In this document: piece by piece, positions 15,264 to 23,721 of the stretch
How positions within the stretch are numbered: position 1 is the stretch's first letter
How the letters are laid out: each line of letters opens with the position of its first letter
NCBI GenBank assembly: GCA_946183925.1
Contig: CAMHDS010000022.1
Location: 1 to 33,739, forward strand
Source: an uncultured Fibrobacter sp.
GTDB lineage: Bacteria > Fibrobacterota > Fibrobacteria > Fibrobacterales > Fibrobacteraceae
DNA length: 33,739 nt
Direction: 5' to 3'
Position numbers and translations under genes: made by a program
The notes under the pieces: generated by a model
What the model was told of the DNA's origin: nothing
Database searches by the model: none
Seen by the model: only the letters and a program-made list of their open reading frames with translations

Positions 15264-16914
15264 CCTCGATGTACTTTTCCAGGAAATCCTTCACCGGAAG
15301 CGGCTTGGAATAGTAATACCCCTGCAAGCTCTTGATTTTGAATCGGAGCAGGTAATCCCGCATTTCGGCGGTCTCGATACCCTCTGCCGTCACCGACGAG
15401 GAGAAGGAATTGGCCAGCTCCGAAATGAACCGCACCGTGTTCTGGTCCGAAGAATCCTTCTCGATGTTTATGACAAAGCTCCGATCAATCTTCACCGTAG
15501 ATACGGGCAGTTCCCGCAAGATTCCGAGGGAACTGAACCCTGTGCCGAAATCGTCCAGGGCCACCTTGACGCCATGCTCCCGAAGGGCCGTAAATATCTC
15601 CTTCAAGAGCGAAATGTCTAGCATACGGCAGCGCTCCGTAACTTCAAGGCAGAGATTCTGGGGCGGATACCCCGTCTCCTTGAGAATAGCCAGCACGTCT
15701 TCTACAAAATCACGATTTTCCAGCTGGGTATAGGACAGGTTCACGTTCACCACGAATCCCGGATAACGCCTAAGGAACCTCTTCGCATCTTTCAGTGCCG
15801 TGCGCAAAATCCACCGGCCAAGTTCCGGGAAAAGATTGTCACGCTCCAGTACCTCTACAAATTCTAGCGGAGAGACGATTCCATATTCGTCGTTTTTCCA
15901 GCGGATCAGGGATTCCGCTCCGGTAATCATCTCGGTTTCTGCATCTACGATAGGCTGGTAACAGAGGAAAAATCCCTCGCAGTTGTTCACGATACTGTTG
16001 CGGATGACATTCAGGCGCTCAATGGCAAAGCGTTTGTCTTCGCTGACGCTGTTCTTAAGCACATAGAGTTCGCCCAGATGGTTAATCTTAGACTCATAAT
16101 AGGCGAAACGGAGACACGAATAAACCGTTTCTACGGACACGTCGAATCGTTCCAGGTTGATGGCGCCCGCCACAAAAGAAAGCACCACGTGATTGCCGTC
16201 CACTATCAGGTCGTGAATGCAGTTGTACTGAATCCGTTTGTAAAGGTTTTTAAGGTCTTCGGAGGTGGCGTTCTTGCACACGATGGCAAACTTGGTGCCG
16301 TCCATGCGGTACCACTCTCCCATATCGAAGGCTTCCACCTTGATCATCTTGGCGAATTCCTGCAGCACCCGGTTCCCGAAGGTGTAGCCGTAAATTTCAT
16401 TCAGGTGCGAAAAATCCAAAAGCCCCAGCATCATAATCTGGATTTTCTCGCCCTTCCAGGTGGAAGAACGCAAATCGTCCATAAATCCGTAAAGGCTCCG
16501 GGAATTGGACACGTCGTCGAAATAGCTCAGGGCATCGTTGTTCCGGACCGAACCACCAAAGAATTCGGGAGTCCCGTTCTCGTCCCTAACGAGCACTCCC
16601 CGGCAGGTACACACGATGTAGCGGCCGTTCTTGGTCTTGATACGATACTGCTCATGGTGATTACCCGCATTCCGGTCATAGACATTTTTTACGCTTTCCT
16701 TGAATGCAGGCAAGTCTTCCGGATGTATATTCCTCATCCAGATAGGGAGCGCGTCCTTCATGTATTCAGAAGGCAAGCCGAAATAATCAACGGCATCCTT
16801 GGACCACCTGGTTATCCCCGATTCGATATGGGTCACATAGGTGTAGGCACCATTGGCCAATACGGAGAAGGCGTCGAACAGGGAATCTATCCGCGTTTTT
16901 ATACCATCGTTCAT
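15259..16914 (-). CDS. PAS - degenerate GGDEF - EAL protein, probable c-di-GMP phosphodiesterase
   Basis: A 551-residue signalling protein without membrane segments. A PAS domain covers about residues 20-135 (ITRWSKDAVDYFGLP, MRNIHPEDLPAF, FFGGSVRN). The GGDEF domain (about 145-290) is degenerate: MDGTKF at 204-209 stands where GGDEF should be, so it should not make c-di-GMP and may only sense GTP. The EAL domain (about 305-545) has ESL for EAL (Glu334), VNVNLS, LEVTER, DDFGTGFSS, VKIDRSF, AEGIET and QGYYYSKPLP. All metal and catalytic positions appear present, so c-di-GMP hydrolysis is likely. Its ATG overlaps the stop of the upstream FIST-GGDEF gene by 4 nt, coupling a synthase to a hydrolase. 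Confidence 0.9.
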   Translation of the reverse strand: MNDGIKTRIDSLFDAFSVLANGAYTYVTHIESGITRWSKDAVDYFGLPSEYMKDALPIWMRNIHPEDLPAFKESVKNVYDRNAGNHHEQYRIKTKNGRYIVCTCRGVLVRDENGTPEFFGGSVRNNDALSYFDDVSNSRSLYGFMDDLRSSTWKGEKIQIMMLGLLDFSHLNEIYGYTFGNRVLQEFAKMIKVEAFDMGEWYRMDGTKFAIVCKNATSEDLKNLYKRIQYNCIHDLIVDGNHVVLSFVAGAINLERFDVSVETVYSCLRFAYYESKINHLGELYVLKNSVSEDKRFAIERLNVIRNSIVNNCEGFFLCYQPIVDAETEMITGAESLIRWKNDEYGIVSPLEFVEVLERDNLFPELGRWILRTALKDAKRFLRRYPGFVVNVNLSYTQLENRDFVEDVLAILKETGYPPQNLCLEVTERCRMLDISLLKEIFTALREHGVKVALDDFGTGFSSLGILRELPVSTVKIDRSFVINIEKDSSDQNTVRFISELANSFSSSVTAEGIETAEMRDYLLRFKIKSLQGYYYSKPLPVKDFLEKYIEA

Positions 16915-18764
16915 CTTTCGCCTCCTTGCGCATAAAACACCTGATTTCGTCCGTTTTCCTTGGCCTTGTAAAGGGCCTGGTCCACACGAACATAGGCCGA
17001 GTCGGCAGATTCGCCCTCCTGGATTTCCACCACGCCAACGCTTACGCTACGGTGACCCGCCTTTTCGAATTCCATTTCATTGAAGGCCTTGCGAACTTTT
17101 TCTGCAAAATCAAGAGCCTTTTCAATAGGCGTCTCACGCAAAAGCACCATAAATTCTTCGCCGCCCCAGCGACCAATGGGCGATTTCACCGTTAAAATCG
17201 ATTCCCGCAGTCCACGGCTGGTTTCATCAAAATCATCGTCGTCTTCCATCACCCTGTAATCCGACGAGTCTATTCCCGAAAGCCCCGTTTCATCCACCGT
17301 CTTTTTCAAGACGTTGGAGATGCCGATAATGACGTTGTCCCCCTCCTTATGGCCGTAGGTGTCGTTAATCTTCTTGAAATCGTCAATATCCATCATCACA
17401 AGGCATGCAGGCGTTTTCTCCGAGATGCATTCCTTGATACAGCGCTGGATTTCACCACGGTTGAACAGGTGCGAAAGGGGGTCCGTAATGGCCATCAGGG
17501 ACAGCTTCGCATTTGCCTGCGCCAGTTCCTGAGTGGCCGCATCGATAAAGGTGGCAAGGCGGTTAATCATGGAAACCTGGCCCGAGAACGAGTTTTCTGC
17601 CATATCAAACTTGTGACTATCGTCGCCATCGCCTTCACGCATGGCGGCAATCACCAGCGTCACATTGTGCTGGTTTACAAAACCGTTAGTCCTCAAAAAT
17701 TCGCCGGCGGTGTAAAAGCCCGATGTAGGGGCGATACTCTGAAACGGAAGAGTTTCGTTGCTGATTTCTTCTTTTCCCCAAAAAGAACGACGGGCCGCAC
17801 AGGAAAAGACCTTGATGATATCGGGCTTGAACTCCCCTATTTTTTTTCCGTCCTTACGAATACAGTCCAGGATTGTCCAGGGGTCGCCATAAGCAAGGCG
17901 GGCCTTGACATTCTCGTCAATGTCCGAGGTCATGACCAGAGTGCCGTCTTCGTTGCAATGGACAGGGGCCCGGAGAATATCTATGCCGTTGTGCTTGTAA
18001 AAGAATGGGAATTCCAGCGTATTGGCGAAAAAATGTTCGTCATTCAAGATTTTCAAATAGCGGTAATAAATTTCGTAGGCGGGCTTGCCGTCCAGTTCAA
18101 ACAGGAGGGCATTTTGAGCCTTTGTTACCAGGAACTCCCTGCCGAGGGGTTTCCAGCCAGCGATATGCGTGGTGTAGATATGTAAGTCTTCGCCTCCTAT
18201 CAAAAGGACAAGGATTCCCCGTTCCGAATACCCCCCTACATTCGAAAAGACGCAGGCATCGTTCTTGGACAGGTCCGGGTTAAAGGCACCTCCCCCAAAA
18301 ATGGCTATCGATTCATCTACATCGTGCAGTGCATCGCAAAGAGGCGACAGGGACATTCCCCGAATAGTCAGTTGCAGCTCCACCCCCTTGACCCAGGGGT
18401 TTTCCCGGACTTCCCGCTTGATATTTTCCACCACGTCCAGCGCTGTTTCGCCATTCAGGGTGTACTGCAACAGTTTGACCTTCGTAGAGGGCTTTTCCAA
18501 AATGGTACAGACTACGGATATGGTTGTAGAGGACAATCTTCCTTCTATGATGTTTCCGTTGGTGGAACAACCCATGCAGATGGCGTGGGGGATGGTCCTT
18601 GTAATGACATTGCTGACCAGTTCCATCTGCCCCCGGTCCAGGGAATCGGAATATATCTGGAAAACAACATTAGAACAGCTCTTTGACTTGTACCAAAGGC
18701 GAACCTTTTCGAGATCCCGAGTCAGGGACGTGATACTGTGATAATCAAACTGGAACTGTTTCAT
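16911..18764 (-). CDS. FIST sensor - GGDEF diguanylate cyclase
   Basis: A 617-residue cytoplasmic sensor cyclase. The FIST_N domain shows the motif CMGCSTNGNIIEG at about residues 60-75, and FIST_C runs to about residue 385; FIST domains are thought to bind small ligands such as amino acids. A helical linker ending LSLMAITDPLSHLFNR leads into the GGDEF domain, with FKKINDTYGHKEGD and an active-site GGEEF at 534-538, so c-di-GMP synthesis is expected. No RxxD inhibitory site precedes GGEEF. Between the core helix and the GGEEF strand is an extra acidic segment including MEDDDDFDE, not usual for the fold. Start ATG 18764 is chosen over an upstream TTG. TATAAT at 18785-18790 is the likely -10. 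Confidence 0.9.
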   Translation of the reverse strand: MKQFQFDYHSITSLTRDLEKVRLWYKSKSCSNVVFQIYSDSLDRGQMELVSNVITRTIPHAICMGCSTNGNIIEGRLSSTTISVVCTILEKPSTKVKLLQYTLNGETALDVVENIKREVRENPWVKGVELQLTIRGMSLSPLCDALHDVDESIAIFGGGAFNPDLSKNDACVFSNVGGYSERGILVLLIGGEDLHIYTTHIAGWKPLGREFLVTKAQNALLFELDGKPAYEIYYRYLKILNDEHFFANTLEFPFFYKHNGIDILRAPVHCNEDGTLVMTSDIDENVKARLAYGDPWTILDCIRKDGKKIGEFKPDIIKVFSCAARRSFWGKEEISNETLPFQSIAPTSGFYTAGEFLRTNGFVNQHNVTLVIAAMREGDGDDSHKFDMAENSFSGQVSMINRLATFIDAATQELAQANAKLSLMAITDPLSHLFNRGEIQRCIKECISEKTPACLVMMDIDDFKKINDTYGHKEGDNVIIGISNVLKKTVDETGLSGIDSSDYRVMEDDDDFDETSRGLRESILTVKSPIGRWGGEEFMVLLRETPIEKALDFAEKVRKAFNEMEFEKAGHRSVSVGVVEIQEGESADSAYVRVDQALYKAKENGRNQVFYAQGGER

Positions 18765-18784
18765 CTCGCTACCGCCGGGCAAGC

Positions 18785-18790
18785 ATTATA
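18785..18790 (-). promoter_or_regulatory. -10 element of the FIST-GGDEF operon
   Basis: TATAAT on the minus strand ends 20 nt before ATG 18764. No good -35 hexamer lies 17 nt upstream, so an activator may be needed. Confidence 0.45.
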
Positions 18791-18842
18791 TAGAAGATAC
18801 CTTTAAAATCATTAGTTTACTCATAAAAAAACGGGTTCTTCG

Positions 18843-18855
18843 TTCCAACTTGGAA
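18843..18855. promoter_or_regulatory. Palindrome TTCCA-ACT-TGGAA, candidate operator
   Basis: A perfect 13-bp inverted repeat about 85 bp upstream of ATG 18764 (measured from its centre), in the divergent region shared with nfeD. The same TTCCA-N3-TGGAA pattern occurs at 33568-33580 upstream of the other EAL gene. Confidence 0.5.
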
Positions 18856-18929
18856 TAATCTCCCATAAATCGCACGGGCATTTTTCGGCATTTTCTCTTC
18901 TTTTTGAATATTTCAAGCGAAAATCTTCG

Positions 18930-18935
18930 TATATT
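18930..18935 (+). promoter_or_regulatory. -10 element TATATT, 6 nt before the NfeD ATG
   Basis: TATATT, then GAGAGT, then ATG 18942. It would give a leaderless or nearly leaderless transcript. GAGAG is a weak ribosome-site match that would barely be transcribed. Confidence 0.45.
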
Positions 18936-18941
18936 GAGAGT

Positions 18942-20525
18942 ATGAGCAAGTTTTTTAGTCTTATTTCAGCAATCCTGCTGTTCGTCTCCCTAGCAGCGGC
19001 AGATACCACCGCAGTGGCTACCGATTCCGCCAAGACCAGCTCCACAGACACTGTGGTTCTTGACACCGACAAGGCCAAAGTTCCCGACATCCAGGAACTC
19101 AAAAAGAAGCACGCCGTATGGATTAAGCTGGAAGGGGACGTGGAGCCATCCATGTACGACTTCTGCGCCAGGGCCATCGACGATGCCCTCAAGGAAAAGC
19201 CGGACTACATCGTCTTTGAAATCAACACCTTCGGAGGCCGCCTGGATGCCGCCTTCGACCTGGTGGATACCATCATGGCAGTCAAGGGCCCAGAAACCAT
19301 CGCCCTGGTAAAGAAAAAGGCCATCAGCGCTGGTAGCCTCATTGCGCTCGCCTGCAAGAAACTTTACATGCTTGAAGCCACCACCATCGGGGACTGTGCG
19401 CCCATTGTGCAGGGCGGCGACGGCACACCGCAAATCGTTGGCGAAAAGATCCAGTCGCCCCTGCGGGCAAAATTCAGGAACCTGGCCCAGCGCAACGGCT
19501 ACCCGGAACTGCTGAGTTCCGCCTTCGTGACACCCGAACTCGAAGTGCTCGAGCTCACCGCCAAGCTGGACAAGGGCAAAAAGACGGAACGGGATACCAC
19601 CCTCATTATCGAAGGGCAGAAGTACGCCGTACTGGATAGTACCAGCAAGGCCTTCTGGGGCGCTCCCAAGATTCTCGTAAAAGAGGGCGAACTTTTGACC
19701 ATGACCGACCAGGAAGCTTTTGAACTTGGGTTCTCCAAAGGCACCTTCAAAGACAGGGCCGAATTCGAGACGAGCCTTGCCATCGAAAGCCGAAGCGAAG
19801 TGGAAACCACCCTCGGTGAAGACATCGCCTCTGCCATCGCAGCCATTGCCGGAATCCTCCTGATTCTCGGGTTCGGCGCCCTGTACATCGAATTCAAGAC
19901 CCCCGGTTTCGGACTTTTCGGAATCATCGGGCTTATCCTTATCGGCATCGTGTTCCTGGGGCAGTTCGCTCCGCAACTGGACGGCTACATTCCAGCTATA
20001 CTTCTAGTAGCCGGCGTGGTGCTGTTCCTGGTAGAAATTTTTGTGATGCCGGGAACCTTCCTCTTTGGCGTAGGCGGTATCATCTGCATGATTCTGGCCC
20101 TTGCGCTGAGCTTTTCGCCAGAAGAAATTCCAGAGTTCGTCCCCGAAACCGTAGAGACCACCTTCGACGCCACGCCCTGGCTATTCGGGCTGTTCTACAT
20201 GCTGGCCTGTGCGGCGATTGCGCTGGTGTTCCCCATCGCCGCAAGCAAGTACCTGATACCGCTCCTGCCCGAAGGCTGGACCCCCATGCTCAAGACGGAC
20301 CTGGAAAACGCCGCCTCCCCCACCGAGGACGTGCAGGAAATTGCCGTGGGTGCCATTGGCAAAGCCAAGACGTTCTTGCGTCCCGTAGGCCAGGCTAGCT
20401 TTACCATGCCCGATGGCAGCACCAAACTCTTTGACGTGCAGACCCACGGCGAAATCATCGAAGCCGGCACCTCCGTGAAGGTGGAGTTCGTGCAAGAAGG
20501 CCACATCTGGGTTGGGAAGGCTTAA
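18942..20525 (+). CDS. NfeD long form (ClpP-class serine protease, membrane)
   Basis: A 527-residue protein of the NfeD1b type, in which a secreted ClpP-like protease domain is fused to membrane helices and an OB-fold tail. A signal peptide covers about residues 1-20. The protease domain (about 50-285) contains FEINTFGGRLDAAFDLVDTI and AISAGSLIALAC, whose Ser129 matches the ClpP-class nucleophile. About five membrane helices fill 285-420, and the C-terminal 75 residues form the NfeD OB-fold. NfeD proteins are known to pair with flotillin-like proteins and may cut SPFH proteins; floA lies 1.4 kb downstream on the same strand, separated by one glycosyltransferase gene. The stop overlaps that gene's ATG by 1 nt (TAATG). 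Confidence 0.9.
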   Translation: MSKFFSLISAILLFVSLAAADTTAVATDSAKTSSTDTVVLDTDKAKVPDIQELKKKHAVWIKLEGDVEPSMYDFCARAIDDALKEKPDYIVFEINTFGGRLDAAFDLVDTIMAVKGPETIALVKKKAISAGSLIALACKKLYMLEATTIGDCAPIVQGGDGTPQIVGEKIQSPLRAKFRNLAQRNGYPELLSSAFVTPELEVLELTAKLDKGKKTERDTTLIIEGQKYAVLDSTSKAFWGAPKILVKEGELLTMTDQEAFELGFSKGTFKDRAEFETSLAIESRSEVETTLGEDIASAIAAIAGILLILGFGALYIEFKTPGFGLFGIIGLILIGIVFLGQFAPQLDGYIPAILLVAGVVLFLVEIFVMPGTFLFGVGGIICMILALALSFSPEEIPEFVPETVETTFDATPWLFGLFYMLACAAIALVFPIAASKYLIPLLPEGWTPMLKTDLENAASPTEDVQEIAVGAIGKAKTFLRPVGQASFTMPDGSTKLFDVQTHGEIIEAGTSVKVEFVQEGHIWVGKA

Positions 20526-21826
20526 TGACAAGTCCCCGTTTCCTTGGAAGTAGTCGTTTAACCCTAGTCTTGGCCTGCATTCTAGTTGCGCTACACTTAG
20601 GGGCAGCCTCGTACAGGGTTCTTGTAGGAGCAAACGAAACCGTCGACTCCGCAGAGTACCTGCAATGTGCCCAAAACGCGGCAAACGGCCAAGGATTCCA
20701 ATCCAACAAGGAAGGCGAAACCTTTAGCGAAGAGGCCGTAACCAGGCGTCCGCCCGGTTACCCAGCAATCATCTTGGCCATGGGGCAATCAAAAAACGCC
20801 ACTATGGGATTACAAGTTATCCTTTCCCTAAGTACTATAGGACTTTGCATTTTTGCCCTAAGGCGTTTTAACAAAGCTTGGATGCCAATCAACTTTTTAT
20901 TAGCAGGGTTCATCTTCACCCCATCTCAAGTGTTATACGCAACCTCTATCATGAGCGAAATTCCCTTCCAGTTTTTTTTGACCTTGGGAATCGTAACCGC
21001 CATTCTCTTTTTTGAGGAACACTCCACCAAGTGGATTCTCATTTCGGCAATAGCCCTCAGCATCGCCCTCACCATAAAACCCGTTCTCTATCCCGCAGCC
21101 ATCCTTTTTTCTATCGTAGGCCTGATCTACGCTTTGAGGAAAAAGAACTTTAGAATTGTTCCTGCCATTTTGATTCCCATCGCGTGTGTCGTAGCCATAA
21201 CCAGTTGGAATTACACGAGAACACAAGTGTTCGAGATTTCAAGCATTCAAACTACAAACCTATTCGATGTCAACATGAAATTGGTCCTGTACCAGGCCCA
21301 AGGTGAAGAACGAGGCAACCAAATTATTGATTCTCTTGAAACAGAAGCCGATAAAATCAAAGACTACAGGGCAAGACAGCATTTTCGCTCCCAACAAAGC
21401 CACAGAATTTTCTTTGAATACCCCCATATCGCCATTTACCAATTTGCGAAAGGATTACTTCTATTCTTTGTAGATCCGGGCCGGTTTGACTTTATTACCT
21501 ATGCTGGAATGGATAACAAACAGGGACTTATGAATGCCTTTGCTGCGCAAGACTCAGGAGTCATCAAAAAAATTTTAAGTTCCATGCCCATCTGGCTTTG
21601 GGGAACTTTAATCATTGTATTCCTATTCAACATTGTAAAAATCACTTTTTTTTCAAAGTTCCTTATAAAGGGCAAAGAAAGCAGGACTCTCAAAATTCTC
21701 CTATCCTGCGGAATTGCCTATATTGCCTTGGCAAGCGGCCCCCTTGGTGTAAGCCGTTACGCTCTACCTGTAGTTCCCTTAATTCTCATAGGCGCCTCCT
21801 TGGGAAGTTCATCACAAAAGGGCTAA
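20525..21826 (+). CDS. Membrane glycosyltransferase, GT-C/ArnT-like (GT39 or GT83 type)
   Basis: A 433-residue integral membrane protein with about ten hydrophobic helices. The first external loop carries D41-SAE44-Y, the acidic motif by which GT-C enzymes bind the lipid-phosphate donor, followed by TRRPPGYPAII, matching the RPPxYP motif of the ArnT/protein-mannosyltransferase group. It probably moves a sugar from a polyprenyl-phosphate carrier to a lipid or protein outside the inner membrane; donor and acceptor are unknown. It lies in a tight transcript with nfeD. DNA is much more AT-rich than either neighbour (21601-21660 has 15 G+C of 60; floA 22381-22440 has 38 of 60), suggesting separate origin. 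Confidence 0.75.
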   Translation: MTSPRFLGSSRLTLVLACILVALHLGAASYRVLVGANETVDSAEYLQCAQNAANGQGFQSNKEGETFSEEAVTRRPPGYPAIILAMGQSKNATMGLQVILSLSTIGLCIFALRRFNKAWMPINFLLAGFIFTPSQVLYATSIMSEIPFQFFLTLGIVTAILFFEEHSTKWILISAIALSIALTIKPVLYPAAILFSIVGLIYALRKKNFRIVPAILIPIACVVAITSWNYTRTQVFEISSIQTTNLFDVNMKLVLYQAQGEERGNQIIDSLETEADKIKDYRARQHFRSQQSHRIFFEYPHIAIYQFAKGLLLFFVDPGRFDFITYAGMDNKQGLMNAFAAQDSGVIKKILSSMPIWLWGTLIIVFLFNIVKITFFSKFLIKGKESRTLKILLSCGIAYIALASGPLGVSRYALPVVPLILIGASLGSSSQKG

Positions 21827-21855
21827 ACTGCCTGTTTCATTCGCCCATAAAAAAG

Positions 21856-21861
21856 TATATT
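21856..21861 (+). promoter_or_regulatory. -10 element TATATT upstream of floA
   Basis: TATATT lies 31 nt before ATG 21893, and CGGAG about 8 nt before the ATG is a good ribosome site. The floA-wHTH pair may therefore be transcribed separately from nfeD as well as by read-through. Confidence 0.45.
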
Positions 21862-21892
21862 AAGCATAGGATAAGTAAAACGGAGTAATACA

Positions 21893-22864
21893 ATGGAAAC
21901 TCTCTTAATCATCGGAATCATCATCGCGGCGATCGCCGTCATCATCCTCCTCGCCTTTATCGGCAAGTTCTTCAGCCTCTGGCTCCAGGCCTTGTTCTCC
22001 AAGGCGAACGTGAGCATTTTCCAGCTTATCGGCATGCGGCTCCGTAAGGTGCCGCCCCAGGTCATCGTGGAAGCCCGTATTTTGAGCTGCAAAGCAGGCC
22101 TCCCCGTCGATACGAACCTGCTGGAAGCCCATTACCTTAGCCGCGGTAACGTGCTCCGCGTAATCCAGGCCCTCATTGCTGCCAACAAGGCGAACATCAA
22201 ACTGGACTTCAAGGAAGCCGCCGCCATCGACCTAGCCGGCCGTAACGTGCTGGAGGCCGTGCAGATGTCCGTAAACCCGAAGGTGATTACCACCCCGAAG
22301 GTTTCCGCCGTTGCCCTTGACGGTATCCAGCTCCACGCTATTACCCGTATTACTGTGCGAGCCAGCATCCAGAAGCTCGTCGGTGGCGCCGGCGAAGAGA
22401 CGGTTATCGCCCGCGTAGGCGAAGGCATCGTGTCTTCTATCGGTTCTGCAGTTAGCCACAAAGAAGTGCTGGAAAACCCCAACATGATTTCCAAGAAGGT
22501 GCTCGCCTCCGGCCTCGACGCCGGTACCGCTTTCGAAATCCTTTCCATCGACATCGCCGACGTGGACGTGGGCCAGAACATCGGCGCCATTCTCGAAACC
22601 GACCGCGCCGAAGCCGACAAGAAGATTGCACAGGCCAAGGCCGAAGAACGCCGTGCCATGGCCTACGCCGCCGAACAGGAAATGAAGGCCAAGGTAATGG
22701 AAATGAAGGCCAAGCTGGTGGAAGCCGAAGCCCAGATTCCTATGGCTATGGCATCGGCCCTCCGCGACGGCAAGCTGGGCGTCATGGACTACTACAACCT
22801 GAAGAATATCGAAGCCGACACCCAGATGAGGAAGGAAATCGGGGCTGCTCCGGAAGCGAAGTAG
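21893..22864 (+). CDS. floA: Flotillin-like protein FloA
   Basis: A 323-residue SPFH-type scaffold protein that forms membrane microdomains. It has one N-terminal membrane-inserted segment (residues about 4-32), then the FloA/YqfA signature [28 protein letters not shown], the PHB region with [24 protein letters not shown], and a C-terminal Ala/Glu/Lys-rich coiled coil (about 235-290, [25 protein letters not shown]). Length and sequence match the UPF0365/FloA family closely. The functional partner in other bacteria is an NfeD protein; here it is upstream with one gene between. The next gene begins 3 nt after the stop. Confidence 0.95.
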   Translation: METLLIIGIIIAAIAVIILLAFIGKFFSLWLQALFSKANVSIFQLIGMRLRKVPPQVIVEARILSCKAGLPVDTNLLEAHYLSRGNVLRVIQALIAANKANIKLDFKEAAAIDLAGRNVLEAVQMSVNPKVITTPKVSAVALDGIQLHAITRITVRASIQKLVGGAGEETVIARVGEGIVSSIGSAVSHKEVLENPNMISKKVLASGLDAGTAFEILSIDIADVDVGQNIGAILETDRAEADKKIAQAKAEERRAMAYAAEQEMKAKVMEMKAKLVEAEAQIPMAMASALRDGKLGVMDYYNLKNIEADTQMRKEIGAAPEAK

Positions 22865-22867
22865 TAA

Positions 22868-23653
22868 ATGGAAGGATTACTCATCCTCATAGGCATCTGG
22901 CTTCTGGATGTCGTCATCAAGAAGGTTGCGGCGAGCAGAAAAAGGCAGCAACCGCAGCCGACCCAGTACCAATCGGAAGACGACGGATACGAGTCCCAAG
23001 ACGAAACGCAGGAGCAACACACCCCGCGTTCCCTGCAGGATTTGATCCGGCAGTTCGAAGACGCCCAGCGGCAGGCGACCCAAGGAAACATTGAGCCGCC
23101 TACGCCTCCAGTGCAACGCAAGCACTCAGAGCAGCTGACACTCCGCAACATTGCTGAGGTGGTCATTGATGTCGATTTTGTCAACCTGGAATTCTTGATG
23201 GAAGAATTCGAAGTCGACGAAAACACTGCCGCCGAAATGCTGATGGACCTACAAGCCCATCACATCGTGGGTCACGACATGGGCGAAGGCGATTGCGATG
23301 TGTTGGTGCACGACATCGAAGAACTGGACAACCTGCTTAACCGGGAATTTCGGCAGGCTCAGGGACCTGATGAGACTGAGTTCCAGCAACAGGAAGAAGC
23401 CCGTCGTCAAGAACTTGACCGCCAGCGGAAACTGAACGAACTAGAAAAACGAGCCAAGGCCGCCCGAGAATCTGCAGCCGCATTTACAGGTGAGGATTTT
23501 TCGGGCTCCGCAGGCAACAACGAAACTGTCCAAGCGGTCCGCAAGCCCGCCGTATCCACAAGGAACATCGCCGATGTGCGCAAGGGATTCATCTGGGCAA
23601 AAGTCCTGGACGAGCCCCGCTTCAAGCGCCGCTGGAGCGCACAGTACAGGTAA
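22868..23653 (+). CDS. Membrane-anchored protein with FtsK-gamma-like winged helix
   Basis: A 261-residue protein with one N-terminal membrane helix (LLILIGIWLLDVVIKKVAA), a polar Gln-rich linker, and a compact domain at about residues 95-150. That domain (VNLEFLMEEF.VDENTAAEMLMDLQAHHIVG...DVLV) follows the FtsK gamma pattern, the winged helix that reads KOPS sites, but there is no FtsK ATPase here. Residues 161-169 (FRQAQGPDE) are encoded by a dispersed repeat. A charged coiled coil (about 170-205) and a C-terminal RKGFIWAKVLDEPRFKRRW complete it. It is 3 nt downstream of floA and likely co-translated. DNA binding is inferred from pattern only; it could be a protein-interaction domain. Confidence 0.7.
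   Translation: MEGLLILIGIWLLDVVIKKVAASRKRQQPQPTQYQSEDDGYESQDETQEQHTPRSLQDLIRQFEDAQRQATQGNIEPPTPPVQRKHSEQLTLRNIAEVVIDVDFVNLEFLMEEFEVDENTAAEMLMDLQAHHIVGHDMGEGDCDVLVHDIEELDNLLNREFRQAQGPDETEFQQQEEARRQELDRQRKLNELEKRAKAARESAAAFTGEDFSGSAGNNETVQAVRKPAVSTRNIADVRKGFIWAKVLDEPRFKRRWSAQYR
23349..23361. repeat. Dispersed-repeat 13-mer inside a coding region
   Basis: TTCGGCAGGCTCA is identical to 10728-10740. Here it continues as GGGACCTGATGAGACTGAG and is translated in frame as part of the linker after the winged-helix domain. Confidence 0.5.
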
Positions 23654-23673
23654 CCGTTCGCGCCAAAAACATC

Positions 23674-23706
23674 AAAAGCCGCGCCCCTGTTGGCACGGCT
23701 TTTTCG
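23674..23706. terminator. Intrinsic terminator, AAAAGCCG/CGGCTTTT
   Basis: AAAAGCCG (23674-23681) pairs with CGGCTTTT (23696-23703) around a 14-nt loop, followed by T residues. It ends the floA transcript and could also stop the convergent FISUMP gene. Confidence 0.75.
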
Positions 23707-23721
23707 TTTCTACGCTACAAC

